Assembly: GCA_025558095.1 (NCBI GenBank)
Contig: JAIVFI010000011.1
Coordinates: 1-64,000, forward strand
Length of the DNA: 64,000 bases
DNA from: Hyaloraphidium curvatum
Lineage: Eukaryota > Monoblepharomycota > Hyaloraphidiomycetes > Hyaloraphidiales > Hyaloraphidiaceae
Direction of reading: 5' to 3'
Below, piece by piece: positions 52,747 to 62,868 of this stretch. Within the stretch, counting starts at the first letter, position 1. Each line of letters starts with the position of its first letter. Position numbers and translations under genes: made by a program. The notes under the pieces are model-generated. The model was not told the origin of the DNA. It saw nothing but the letters and a program-made list of their open reading frames with translations, and made no database searches.

Positions 52747-53388
52747 ATGGCGGCGCTGACCGTGAGTGGCCTCACGCTGTCCCTCCCCGGCGGCACCGCC
52801 CTCTTCTCGGACCTCACCTTCTCCGTCCCGCGCGGCCGCGCTGTGGTCGTCCGCGGCCCGAGCGGGAGCGGCAAGACGACGCTGCTGAAATGCATCGCCC
52901 AATTGATACCTTATGATTCCGGCCGCGTGGAGCTGGAAGGCAAGACCCCGGCACAACTGGGCGTGCCGTGCTGGCGCGCCCGAGTGCTCTACGTACCGCA
53001 GCGGGCGCCCGCGGTGCCGGGGACGCCGAGGGAGTTTGCGGCCGTGGTGGCGCGGTACGGATCGCAGCGGCGCAAGGGGGAGATGGGGGACTTTGAGGCG
53101 CTTGGGGACGCGTGGGGCCTTTCCCCGGGGACGTGGGACCAGAACTGGGGATCGTTGTCAGGGGGCGAGATCCAGCGCGCGGTGCTGGCAATTGCGCTGG
53201 CAACGGACCCCGAGGTGTTGCTCCTGGACGAGCCGACCTCGGCGCTGGACGCCGAGACAACGGCCAAGGTGGAGGAGTCGCTCAAGGGCAGGACGATGGT
53301 GTTGATCACGCACAGCGACGAGCAGGAGGCCCGGCTGGATGCCGCAGAAAGGGTGTGGATCGGAGGGAGGGGCGCGGATGCCGCGTAG
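52747..53388 (+). CDS. FetA / STAR1-like ABC transporter ATPase
   Basis: Intronless, 213 aa from the ATG at 52747. Walker A GPSGSGKT at residues 37-44, signature LSGGE at 137-141, Walker B VLLLDEP from 157, D-loop SALD, and H-loop His189 (THSDEQ). It is a stand-alone nucleotide-binding domain of the FetA/YbbL/STAR1 size, with no TM domain, so it needs a separate permease; the FetB-like gene next door fits. All catalytic residues are intact. A degenerate copy of its last 36 residues lies at 45476-45589. It converges on the next gene with 140 bp between stops. Confidence 0.92.
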   Translation: MAALTVSGLTLSLPGGTALFSDLTFSVPRGRAVVVRGPSGSGKTTLLKCIAQLIPYDSGRVELEGKTPAQLGVPCWRARVLYVPQRAPAVPGTPREFAAVVARYGSQRRKGEMGDFEALGDAWGLSPGTWDQNWGSLSGGEIQRAVLAIALATDPEVLLLDEPTSALDAETTAKVEESLKGRTMVLITHSDEQEARLDAAERVWIGGRGADAA

Positions 53389-53528
53389 CTTGCCCGAGGA
53401 CTCACGACGGGGCGGCCAGCACGATCTCCTCCGCGCAACACAGATCCCTGCCACAAACCGAACGGCGATCTCGCATCCTCAACCGTCCCGCACGGTTGTG
53501 TCCGAGATGTTGGCAGTACGCTCGCACA

Positions 53529-56500
53529 CTAGTCGAACCCGCCCGGCGAGCTGCCCATCGGCGATGCGCCGAAACCGGGGGACGGCACCTCGCCGATGCC
53601 GATCCCCACGCCGGCACCCTTCTTGCTGCTGGGGCCGCCCGGCGGCGGCCATACCAGCCCCATCTCCTGTAGGTACTCCCACACTTTGCTGCTCTTGTTC
53701 ACGTCGATCTTGACCATCTGCCTCGCCGCCCTCCGTCCCAGGCCGCCGCGCTTGCGGCACTCGTCGACAAAGAGGTGCTTGATCCCCAGGAACTGGTCCG
53801 GGGTGATGCGCAGCGACGAGGCCAGCTCGCGCTCGCGCTCCGTGAGGAGCTCGTACTTCGGGTACTGCGAAATGTCGAGCGGGGTCGGCGGCGCGCGCGG
53901 GGGGGCGGGCACGCGCGGCAGGGCGGGGGAGCGGGGGGGTTTTGCTGCGGGGGCGGGCTTGCGCGGGAGGGCGATCTTGATGCGCATCTCGGCGGGGCCG
54001 GCGTTGGGGATGGGGACGGCGTACTTCTCGAGGGATTCGAACTGGACCTGGTGAGAGACGGCGAGGTGGTGCACGAAGCCTTGGAGGTTGGCGAAGTTGG
54101 ACCTGCCGCACGAGGGGCACACGATCCTGTGGGCGCCGAAAGGCAGGATGCGGTCAGCTGCTTCCATAGCCAACCATTCTTGACGCCGCATGCCCACCTG
54201 ACCAGCGTCCCATCCGCCCTCCTCAACTTCAGATCCGGTTCCACTTCCGGCCCCGCCCCCTCCCCCGACGGCGGCGTCCCCTCCCCGTCCGTCGTCGGCG
54301 GCGCCGCAGCCGCCGGCTGCCTCGCCGACTCGGGAACCCTGATCTTGAGCCTGTTGGGCTTGCGCGCGTCCTCCGGCGGCACGCCGAACCGCTCCACGGC
54401 GTCGTTGACGTTGGAGACGATGCCGTGTGTGCCGATGTGCTTGAGGAAGCCCTGCATGGTGGACATGTCGTCGCGGCCGCAGGTCGGGCAGATCATCCTG
54501 GTCCCGCAAAGTTAGCTCGTTGCGGCCGGCGGAGAACAGGGGTGTACCCACAGGACCGCAACCCCGTCCCTCCGCATCCGCCGCAGCGTGCCGCCCCTGG
54601 CCTTGAGCGCCTTGTTGGCCTCCCTGATGGCCGGCGGGGGCTTGCTCCTCTTGACCTGCTGCTGCGGCCCGGGGGTCCCCGCGCGTTCGTCGTTGGCCGG
54701 ATCTTCCGCGAACTCGGCCGCGCGCGCGCGCAGGTCGGCAGCCTCGGCGGGGTCGAGCCGCGCGCCTAGGTCGACGACGGCCTCGGCGTGACTGGGGTAG
54801 TACCGGTTGTGGGAGATGCGGACGTGGTTGACGTAGCCTTGGAGGTTGTTGAACTGGGTCTTGCCGCAGTCGTGGCAGTGCAGGCTGGGAAACGGGAGGG
54901 AGTCGCGATGTCAGCCGAAAGCGGTAAGCAGGCGCGGGCCCCAATGCCCGCCCGGACGACCACCCACCGGTACATTGTCCCGTTGGCCATCTCGACCACC
55001 AGCGTATCGTCGTCCGCGCTGACCCTGACCCGTTTCGGCGGCGCGTCGCCCCCCATCCTCCTCCTCGCCGGCATCCCCGGCGGCTTCCACGCCCTCCTCC
55101 CCGACTCGCTCCCCGCGGTGCTGGCAGCCTGCACGGGCCTGAACCGCGGCGGCAGCTCCCCGTAGTGCTCCGTCGCCCGGCCCGCCTCGTCCACGGAGCG
55201 GAAAAACGGCACGGCGGGGTACAGCCCGCCCTCGTCGTCGCTGCTCTCCTCCTGCGCGCGCCGCCCGCGCCGCTTGGAGCGGCGCATCCAGACGTAGGAG
55301 AAGCGGAGGAGAAAGTTCCAGAAGGCGGTCCACTGCCCCGGTTCCCAGGCCGCGGCGCCGGCGAGCGCCGCGGCCTCCTTCTCGCGGAGCCCGCCGCGGC
55401 GCTTGCACTCGTCCTCCAGGGTGACCGAGGCCGAGACGAAGGTAGAAGGGGTAATGCGGTTCTGGAGGCAGAAGGTGAGCTCGCGGGCCGAGAGAAGGGG
55501 GGCGAGTGGGTCCGGCTCCGCGGCGGCGGGGGGTGTCGGGGGCGAAGGGGTGTCGGGGCGGGCGTCGGGGAGCTCTATGTCCCCTTCTGGCGTGGGAAAC
55601 TGAACAGGCGGGGGAGGGAGCGTCAGTTGCGGGTAGAATTGAGAAAGACGGCTCGACCCACAACGGCGATGGTGCCCCGTGCCACATCGGGCAGGCCCGC
55701 GACAAAGTATCCCCTGTGCTGGCCCTCCTTGATCCTGCCGAGCAGCGGCTCCACGCCGAGTTGCTTCGCGCGCTGGAACACTGAGTGCATGGCGCCAAAG
55801 GTGGCCGAAGCGGGGTCCGCGTCAAACAGCCTGCCCAGATCCTCTCCCGAGCCGACCTCGGCGATGTGGTTGCGGATGGTGTGGGCGATATCCGATGGGC
55901 CCATGGGCACGTTGCCGTTGCGCACCAGGGCGGCCACAATGTGGCGCAGGAGCGGGGTAGAGCCCTCGGGGAGTGCAATGCGGAGGCGGGGCGGCTCGGG
56001 CGGGCCGGGCGCGGGCAAACCAACGCCGGCTGCGCTCTGGGCGGCCTGCAGCGTCCCGGCAAAAGGATTTCCGGGCAGCCCGGGCACGGGGAAGCCGGCG
56101 AGCTTGTCCGCCCCCGCCAGCTGGCCCGGGTGCCCGACCGGCGCCGGTGTTCCCCCAGCCGCCGCGCCGCCCTTCCCGGCCAGCGCCGCCCTCAGCGCGT
56201 CCAGCTCCGCCCGCAGCCGCGCGTTCTCGTCCTGCAGCTGCTCCGCCTGGTCGCGCCAGAGCGGCCCGCCGCCAAAGTCGCTCTCGGTCGGCAGCGAGCT
56301 CGCCGGCGATGGCGGGCCCCACGCCGCCGCGCCGGCCATCGTCACCCGACCTAGGGAGATGGATGCCGGCGAGCGGCGGGCTGGCGGAGCTCCGATAACG
56401 GCGGGGGCCTTGGCTGCGGTGGCAGATGCAACGAGCTTGATCAGCCGCCTGTTTATTTCGGGCTCGTCCGGGCCCTGTTTGAGAAGCGGCATCACACCCG

Positions 56501-56534
56501 TCGAGAGCGGGCGAAGCATGAGTACGGCTTTCAT
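53529..56534 (-). CDS. Chromatin-associated protein with three zinc fingers and two SWIRM-like domains
   Basis: Exons (minus): 55662-56534, 54968-55599, 54552-54884, 54198-54497, 53529-54126. The sum is 2736 nt, 911 aa. Order: coiled coil (DQAEQLQDENARLRAELDAL), a helical HTH-like domain (about 190-270), a first SWIRM-like domain (about 320-390: RITPSTFVSASVTLEDECKR, ending FSYVW), then three fingers of the type CxxC-x(3)-F-x-x-LQG(F/Y)-x-H: CHDCGKTQFNNLQGYVNH (about 504), CPTCGRDDMSTMQGFLKH (about 615) and CPSCGRSNFANLQGFVHH (about 715). The C terminus is a canonical SWIRM (RITPDQFLGIKHLFVDECRK, KIDVNKSSKVWEYL). This finger type and SWIRM occur in fungal HAT-complex subunits (Ahc1, Ada2-like). 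A role in histone acetylation is inferred. The start at 56534 is provisional. Confidence 0.85.
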
Positions 56535-57308
56535 AGGCCTCTCTGGAGGTGGTGCATCGGTTCGGGAGGCGGGATTCGTCCGCGAGGTGCGTTCCAGGCC
56601 TTGCGTGCCGCGGCTCCCGTTCGCATGGCCACCGATAGCTCAGGACGTGGGAAAGAAGTGCCTCTTTAATGCAGCAGCACATCCTATGAAATAGATTTAC
56701 GGGACCTAATCTGCTCTTGACCGCACTAGGCGCATTCTGTCAAGCATTCGAGGGCCGAGACGGCCAACCATCATCCGAGGTCGGTAGCTTGCTCGTTGGG
56801 CAGCGCCCTTCATCATCAGGTGCTATAGATTGCGTTCATGTGCTCCTCTTCTTCCGCACCCGATTGACTTACATCACCTCTGGGGCCAGTGGGTCACCGA
56901 GCTCCTTGCTTGCGGGTCTCGACACGCCATCCTCCCAGCAAGCCCGTCCCCACTAGTGGGTCAAGTCCGGGTTGCCCGCTCAACGCTTGGATCTGCGTTT
57001 TTTGGCCCGAGGACAGCGACGAGCCCGTCTTCGGTTAACCCGCATCCGGCTTCGGAATCCGCGTCCCCGCCTCCGCCTCGCAAGCAGCGAAAACCCCATC
57101 GCGGCCATCTTCGGCTCCGAGGACGCCATCGGACTGGTGGGATGTGGCTCTTTTCTCTAGGCCCCGCTCCTGCGTGAAGTGCGGCGCGGATTAGCTGGTG
57201 GCTTTCTGGATGGGATCCAAGGCTAGCGCGCAATGCTTCTCGGGGTAGCAGGGCCGAATATATCCTTCGCACGAGCATACAGAAACGTCAAATAGCCGCC
57301 AGCGCGCG
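56535..57308. other. Intergenic region
   Basis: 774 bp between two minus-strand genes; promoter of the SWIRM protein lies at its left. No coding-like sequence or repeat recognised. Confidence 0.35.
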
Positions 57309-60300
57309 TCAATCGTACTTGAACGTGATCTGGAACCATATCTTGGCCCCCGTCGGCCTCGCCTGGTTCGGCCCGGCCGGATGCAGCAGGTCCAGCGCCG
57401 TCTCGAAGACCGAGATGGTGCCCTTGCCCGGCGGCGCCGACTGGTCGATGGTGTTGCGGCGGGTGTGGTCCGCGTGCAGGGCGCGGAAGTCGACGGTGCA
57501 TATGCCGACCTCGGGGTCCTTGCGGAGGGCTGCGGGGAGCTTCGGTGAGCGGGCAGGGGAAACACAAGTGGGGTCGCGGGCCCACCGTAGTCGTGGTAGA
57601 CGACGCAGGTGTAGACGGGTGCGTCGCCCTCCTTGAGCTCCGCGCGCATCTGCGCGCCGTTGCCGAACTCCGGGTTCGCGTTCTTCTTGATCGTGTCCGT
57701 GCGTAGAATCTGGTGCCGATCGGGCCCGTACATCTTGACATAGGACGAGATGGGCTGGTCCGGCTCCGGGCCTTTGAGGTCCCTCGCATTCTTGACCTGC
57801 GGGCGGGGGCGTCGGCGGCGATCGGCAACACTCCGCGAATGGGCCCACCCTGAGAGTCACGCTGCCGGCCGGCATGAGCTTCTTAACCATCTCCGCCTTG
57901 GAAAGGCCCGAAGACGTCGACGCGGGGGGGCTTGCGTTGCCATCTGCCGCAGGCGCCGCCGCCGCTTGCGGAGCATCCGGGATCTCGGAAAGGACCCGCG
58001 AGACCTGGGGTGATTCGCCCTGGGACGGCTTGCGCACGTGAAGCAGATTTTCCAGCTTGCCTGCGGCGTGAGAAGGGGTCAGGTCGCGCACGCGCTAGGC
58101 ACAAGCAGATGACAAACTGAATGTGGCCTTGGCCTCTTCGTGAATCACCGCTCCCAGGGCCACTGGGGACAGAGCGATATGCGCAGCCATGTCCTTGACA
58201 AACGTGGTGGCACGGTTGTCCCGGTCCGTCTCATTGTCGAGGGAGGACGCCGACACGTTCCGCGAGACCGGCTTAAGCTCGTCCCCGTCCCCGTCCCCGT
58301 CGGCGCCGACGGTCGCGGCATCCGGCTGCTCGTAAAAGTCCACGTCGGGCCACAGCCGCATGTCCGCGCCGACGATGTGGCCGACCTTGGACTTGGAAAA
58401 CAGCTTGGGCGGCATCTTGAGGGGCGTGAACTGGAACTGGACCCGCAGACGGCCGTTTTCGTCGCCCTGGAGGGGCCACCAGCTGCCGAAGGGCTCCAAC
58501 TGAGAAAAATCAGTTAGGCTTTTCACGCCCGCAAAGGGCCGGCCAGGACCCACAGTCGAGTCCAGCGCCTCCTTTAGGCTCACGACGCACTTGCCCACGG
58601 GGATCGACGCACCGGAGATCTCCATCGCGGAAGCCACTTTGAACATGAAGTACGCCTGGTCCACGTCGTCCACCAGCACCTGCGCGAGTTGCTGAAGAGG
58701 AAAAGGATCAGAGCGAGGAGAGCGTCCCGACCGGCATCATGAACGAACGTTCCAGACAGGGTTCCCGGCGGCCGACAGCCGTGCCGAGGTCCTGAACACT
58801 TCGACCTGCTCCTCCCAGTCCTTCGCGCCCTTGTTCACCCTCACGACCGACACAAACGGCTCGAAAGCGCCCGTCACGAGCGAGGTGACGGTGTTGGCCC
58901 CGGCCGACACGACGTTGATGGCCCCCTTGACCGCACCCGTGACGCCCTTGGCCAGCGCCCCCACGGCGGAGTTGTTCCCGCTCGATCCCGAGCTTTCCGA
59001 GCTCTGCTCGAATGTCGGCACCAGCGCAGTCTTGTCCTTCAGGTTCATGGCCTGGTGGATGGTGATGGTCACGAGGCCCGTCCGCACCGAGGCATCGGCC
59101 GTCTGGGCGTTCGGGTGGAGCTCCGGCATCTCGTGCTTGACCTCGTCGATCGAGAACCACCGCAGGATCATCTGCACCTGGGGCACGTCTCCCTCCTCGG
59201 CCCCCGCGCCGACCTTGAGCGTGTTGCTCGGGTCGATCAGCTTCTTGGAGAGCAGGTCCATCGTCGGCGGCAGGCCCCAGGCCTCCACCACGCGGCGGTC
59301 GAAGCTGTCGCCGGGCAGCGCCATGACCTCCTCCCGGGAGGCGTACTTCTTGCCGATGTCGATCCACTGGGACAGCCGGAGCTTGCGCGTCCGGAGCGGC
59401 TTGTGCATCGTGTGGTGCAGGTCCATGTCCTCGATCTCGATCCAGACCTCGTCGGAGCGCTCGTTGCGGTTGGCAAAGACCATCGCCGAGATCGGCACGT
59501 CCTCGACATAGTCCCACAGCGGCGCCGAGTTGTCCGGCTGGACCCCCGTCCGGAGCACGGTGCGCCCGCCGATCTTGAGAGAAGCGCGGTAGTCCCCCTT
59601 GCCGCGCAGGTTGACGGCGCTGATGAGGCGGCACCGGATGATGCCCAGGGCCATCTCGGGGTGGTCGGCGATGCTCGCGTCCTTGGGCTTGGCGATCCGG
59701 ATGGTGACGCCGAGGTCGCCCGTGGTGGGGTTGGGCTTGGAGAGCGCGCCGCGGATCGCGTTGTCGATCGCGCTGTTGATGGCGTCCTTGAGCACGGGGA
59801 GGGAAACGAGGTCCAGGGCCAGCAGGGGCCGGAGGGAAAAGTCGATGGTGCGGCGCGCCGCCGACGCGTCGGGCACGCAGATGTTGATAGAATGCAGGTG
59901 GGGGAACTGGGAGCTCAGCTGGATGGTGACGACGGCCTCGAACTCTTCGATTAGAACCTGCGACAGCTCGATGAGGACGGGGATCTGGGTTGACGAAGAT
60001 CAGCAACAGAATGAAACGGACGCGAGTTCCAGATTTCACCTTGACGTTCCCCCTCCCGAACCGGACCGCCATCACGATCCGGCACTCCCTGGGCGCCGGC
60101 ATCGGCGGGAACGTCTGCGGCTCGGCGGTCGTGTTGGGCTCGTACAGCGCGGCTGCGACGGCCTTCTTGCGCGACTCGAAGTAGGCCGCGCGGTCCGCGG
60201 CCGTGGGTGGGATGAAGGAAAGGACGGTCTGAAGTTTCTGTGGGATGCCAGAGAAAGCGGGTCAGAGGGACAGCATGACCCAAATCGAGGCCTTACGAAC

Positions 60301-61485
60301 GAGGATGTGAGGCCCGCCCTTGGACCAGGATCGAAAGTCCGTCACCCTCGGCGCCCGCGTCCCAAGGGTGCACTGCTCAATCTCGATTGAATGCAGCACG
60401 GCGGGCTTGAACTTTTTGAGGCTCTCGTTGAGGATGTCGACGATCTGCTGGCTCAGGTAGGGCTCGAAGGCCTGCCAATAGCGGTCCAGGGCGAAGTTGA
60501 GCCACTCGGCCGACTCGGCCATGCCCGTGTCCATGGCCGCGAGCCGCTTCTCTTCCGAGGCGCGGTACTTGATCCGCTTCTCCTCCAGGTTGAGCTCGCG
60601 CCGGTAGACGGGGACCACCGCAACAACGATGAGGATCACCGCCGCATAGGAAAGGCGGAAGTAGCCGGCGATGAAGACGAGGTTGACCACAATGAGGAGA
60701 AGCACCAATCGCCGGAAGAGGTGGAGCGGGCCGAGGTACTTTTCCAGCGGCCACGTGAGGCCCTGCGCCTCGAGGTCGCGGATCTCCCTGGCCGCCGCCG
60801 CCACGGCCTCGGGCGTCGTGGACGGCGGCAGCGGTTCGTCCCTCCCCTCGGCACGCAGCTCCGCCGCGACAGTTGCCACGTCCTCGGGGGCCATTCCGGG
60901 CACCGATTGCAGCTGGTCGACAATGGGGGATTCCGGCTTGGAAGAACCGGGCTCAAACTCCCCTGGAACGTGCCCATCCGACAGGGGCAGACCGTCCTCC
61001 GGCAGCGGTTCGTAAGGTGGTGCCGGCTCGGGGACCGCAGGGGCCGCAACCGCCGGCCTGGCCATCGGGATCGGCTTCGGAGCATCGGGGGAAGGTGCCC
61101 GATTCGGAAGCACGGAAGCCCCATCTGTGGCCGCTTCCTTTGAAGAGACGGCCAAGATATTGTCATTTCCGTTCGCCAGCGACGGAACAGACAAGGGCTC
61201 CGGGGGGCCGTCCGGCGGCGACAGGGTCACCGCGGGCGTCGCCGGCGACAGCGAGCTCATCGGAGATGGCGGTTCCGCGGGGGGCAAATCAACGACCGCA
61301 GCCTCCAGCGCGTCGGGCGCTATTCCAATAGCGTTCAAATCGGGCGAGGCGGCGGGCGACAGCGCCGGCGAGGGCGCCGTTGGCGCGGGCACGTCGAGTT
61401 CGGGGACCGCGAGCGCGTCGGCCGCCGCCAAAGCCGTGGTTCCCAGCGCCGCGAGGTCGGCGGCAAGCTGCTCGCCGTCCGACAT
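57309..61485 (-). CDS. Tricalbin / extended synaptotagmin-like ER-plasma membrane tether
   Basis: Eight exons (minus): 60301-61485, 60040-60237, 58749-59984, 58554-58691, 58118-58499, 57849-58060, 57586-57796, 57309-57529. The sum is 3783 nt, 1260 aa. Disordered Pro/Ser/Ala N terminus (1-240), a hydrophobic hairpin (LFRRLVLLLIVVNLVFIAGY, then AAVILIVVAVVPVY), then an SMP lipid-transfer domain starting ESAEWLNFALDRYWQAF and continuing to SAIDNAIRGALSKPNP. C2 domains follow: IRCRLISAVNLRGKGDYRAS, VTITIHQAMNLKDKTAL, VTLRVKNARDLKGPEP. The family transfers lipids at ER-PM contacts and binds Ca2+ or phosphoinositides through C2 domains. The upstream frame to 61509 begins with GTG, so the ATG at 61485 is used. 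Two introns use a GTTCGT donor. Confidence 0.92.
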
Positions 61486-61697
61486 CGCAGGCGACAGAAA
61501 CGGAGACACGGATTGCGATGGGTTTCCGCGTTTCGCCCTTGGATCGGGTCAGGTCCGCCTCAAGGGCTCTGATCCTCGGCCACCTCCTCCCGATCAGGGA
61601 CTGCACAGGGCCTCGTCGTCAAGATCATCTGCCTTCAGCAGCGTTCCATAGCTTACAGCGACCAACCGATCCCGATCCCGTCGCTCCCTCGCCCCCG

Positions 61698-62441
61698 CTA
61701 GCTCCGGAACACGGCCCAGGTACCGTCCCTCGCCATCTGCCAGCAGCACCACAGCCCGAACCCCGGGAACACGAGCCAGACACCGTTGGTCAGCAGCACG
61801 AGCCACTTGTTGGTCGCCCCGTGCCCTTCGTACCGCCGGTTCCCGAGGTACGAGGACCAGTAGACCAGCGTGCCGTAGAGCTCCTGCCAGAACACGCACG
61901 CGTTGAGCATGGCCGCCGCCCGCGCCGAGAGGCCGAAGGGGGCGGGCAGGTCAAAGGTCATGGAGAGGAGGAGGTGGATGGAGGGGAGGATGGTGGTGAA
62001 GCCGTTGCCGACGTCGACCCAGAAGCCGAAGGTCGTCTGGTCCGAGTAGCTGGAAACAAATGTTCAGCCTGACTGGAGAGGGCCGCCGGCTCGGCCGCAG
62101 CAAAGGACGACCCACCTCGGGTCGATGACCGAGTAGGTGCTCCACACCAGCGACCAGTACTCCATCCCCAGCGCGTCCCGCGCCGCGACGTGCTCAAAGA
62201 GGAACACCGGGCTCGGCAGCCTTTTGCCGAACTTGGCCTTGAACCCGGCGTACTCGCGGCGTATCCGCTCCCGCGAGATGTACAGCGTCATTTCCCACAG
62301 GCATATCAGCACGTTGATGCAGAGGAAGAGGGAGAGGGCGAGCTGCGCCGCATTGGTGCCGTGGAGGTTGCGGTGCGCGTTGGCGAGCGCGAGAAAGGGG
62401 GCGCCGACGTAGGCCGCGACGTAGAAGAAGGCGAGCACCAT
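61698..62441 (-). CDS. EXPERA-like polytopic membrane protein
   Basis: Exons 62116-62441 and 61698-62049 (minus), 678 nt, 225 aa, with a 66-nt in-frame GTGGGT intron. Five or so TM helices: LAFFYVAAYVGAPFLALA, ALSLFLCINVLICLWEMTLY, then after a charged loop GNGFTTILPSIHLLLSM, MLNACVFWQELYGTLVYW and WLVLLTNGVWLVFPGFGLW. The pattern (SYSDQ..FGFWVDVGN, QELYGT, NGVW..FPG) resembles the EXPERA/emopamil-binding group of sterol-related ER proteins. Similarity is by eye and no catalytic residues can be assigned. Confidence 0.6.
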
Positions 62442-62868
62442 GGCGGCGGCTCGCAGGGGGGATTCCGGCGCAACGGAAGGCCGGTTGTTTGAGGCTCAAC
62501 CGGCAACGGTGGTCCCACTCGCCCAGCCCGGAAACAAACTCGGCCGACCATCCGGCAAAGCGTCGATTCCCTGCCATCTTGGCATGGACGGCGACTGTCT
62601 TCGAAGTGGAATCATCATGCCTGGATTGCTGCGCAGATGGAGGCGCTGTTGTCATCTTCCGAGAAGCTAGCGAGGCAGCTCTCCCATGCAGTCGCCTCGC
62701 AGCTCCCTGGCTGGGATTTTGTGGATGTTTGCATCTCCTTTCGATGCTAGCTGAGGTGTTTCGCGCTTGAAATACTGTGGCGACGGTTCCGCCGCGTCGT
62801 TGACTTGTCTCCCTTTTCCAACGCTCACCTAACAACCGCACGCCCATCTCGTCGACACAATCCACGCG
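62442..62868. promoter_or_regulatory. Divergent promoter region
   Basis: 427 bp between the EXPERA-like gene (minus) and an aldo-keto reductase (plus). No specific element is identified. Confidence 0.35.

Noticed and set aside
58501-58527. A 27-nt intron candidate in the tricalbin gene (GTGAAAAG...TTTCTCAG)
   Set aside because: A donor 27 nt further upstream (GTGGGT) gives a normal 54-nt intron with the same branch and acceptor.
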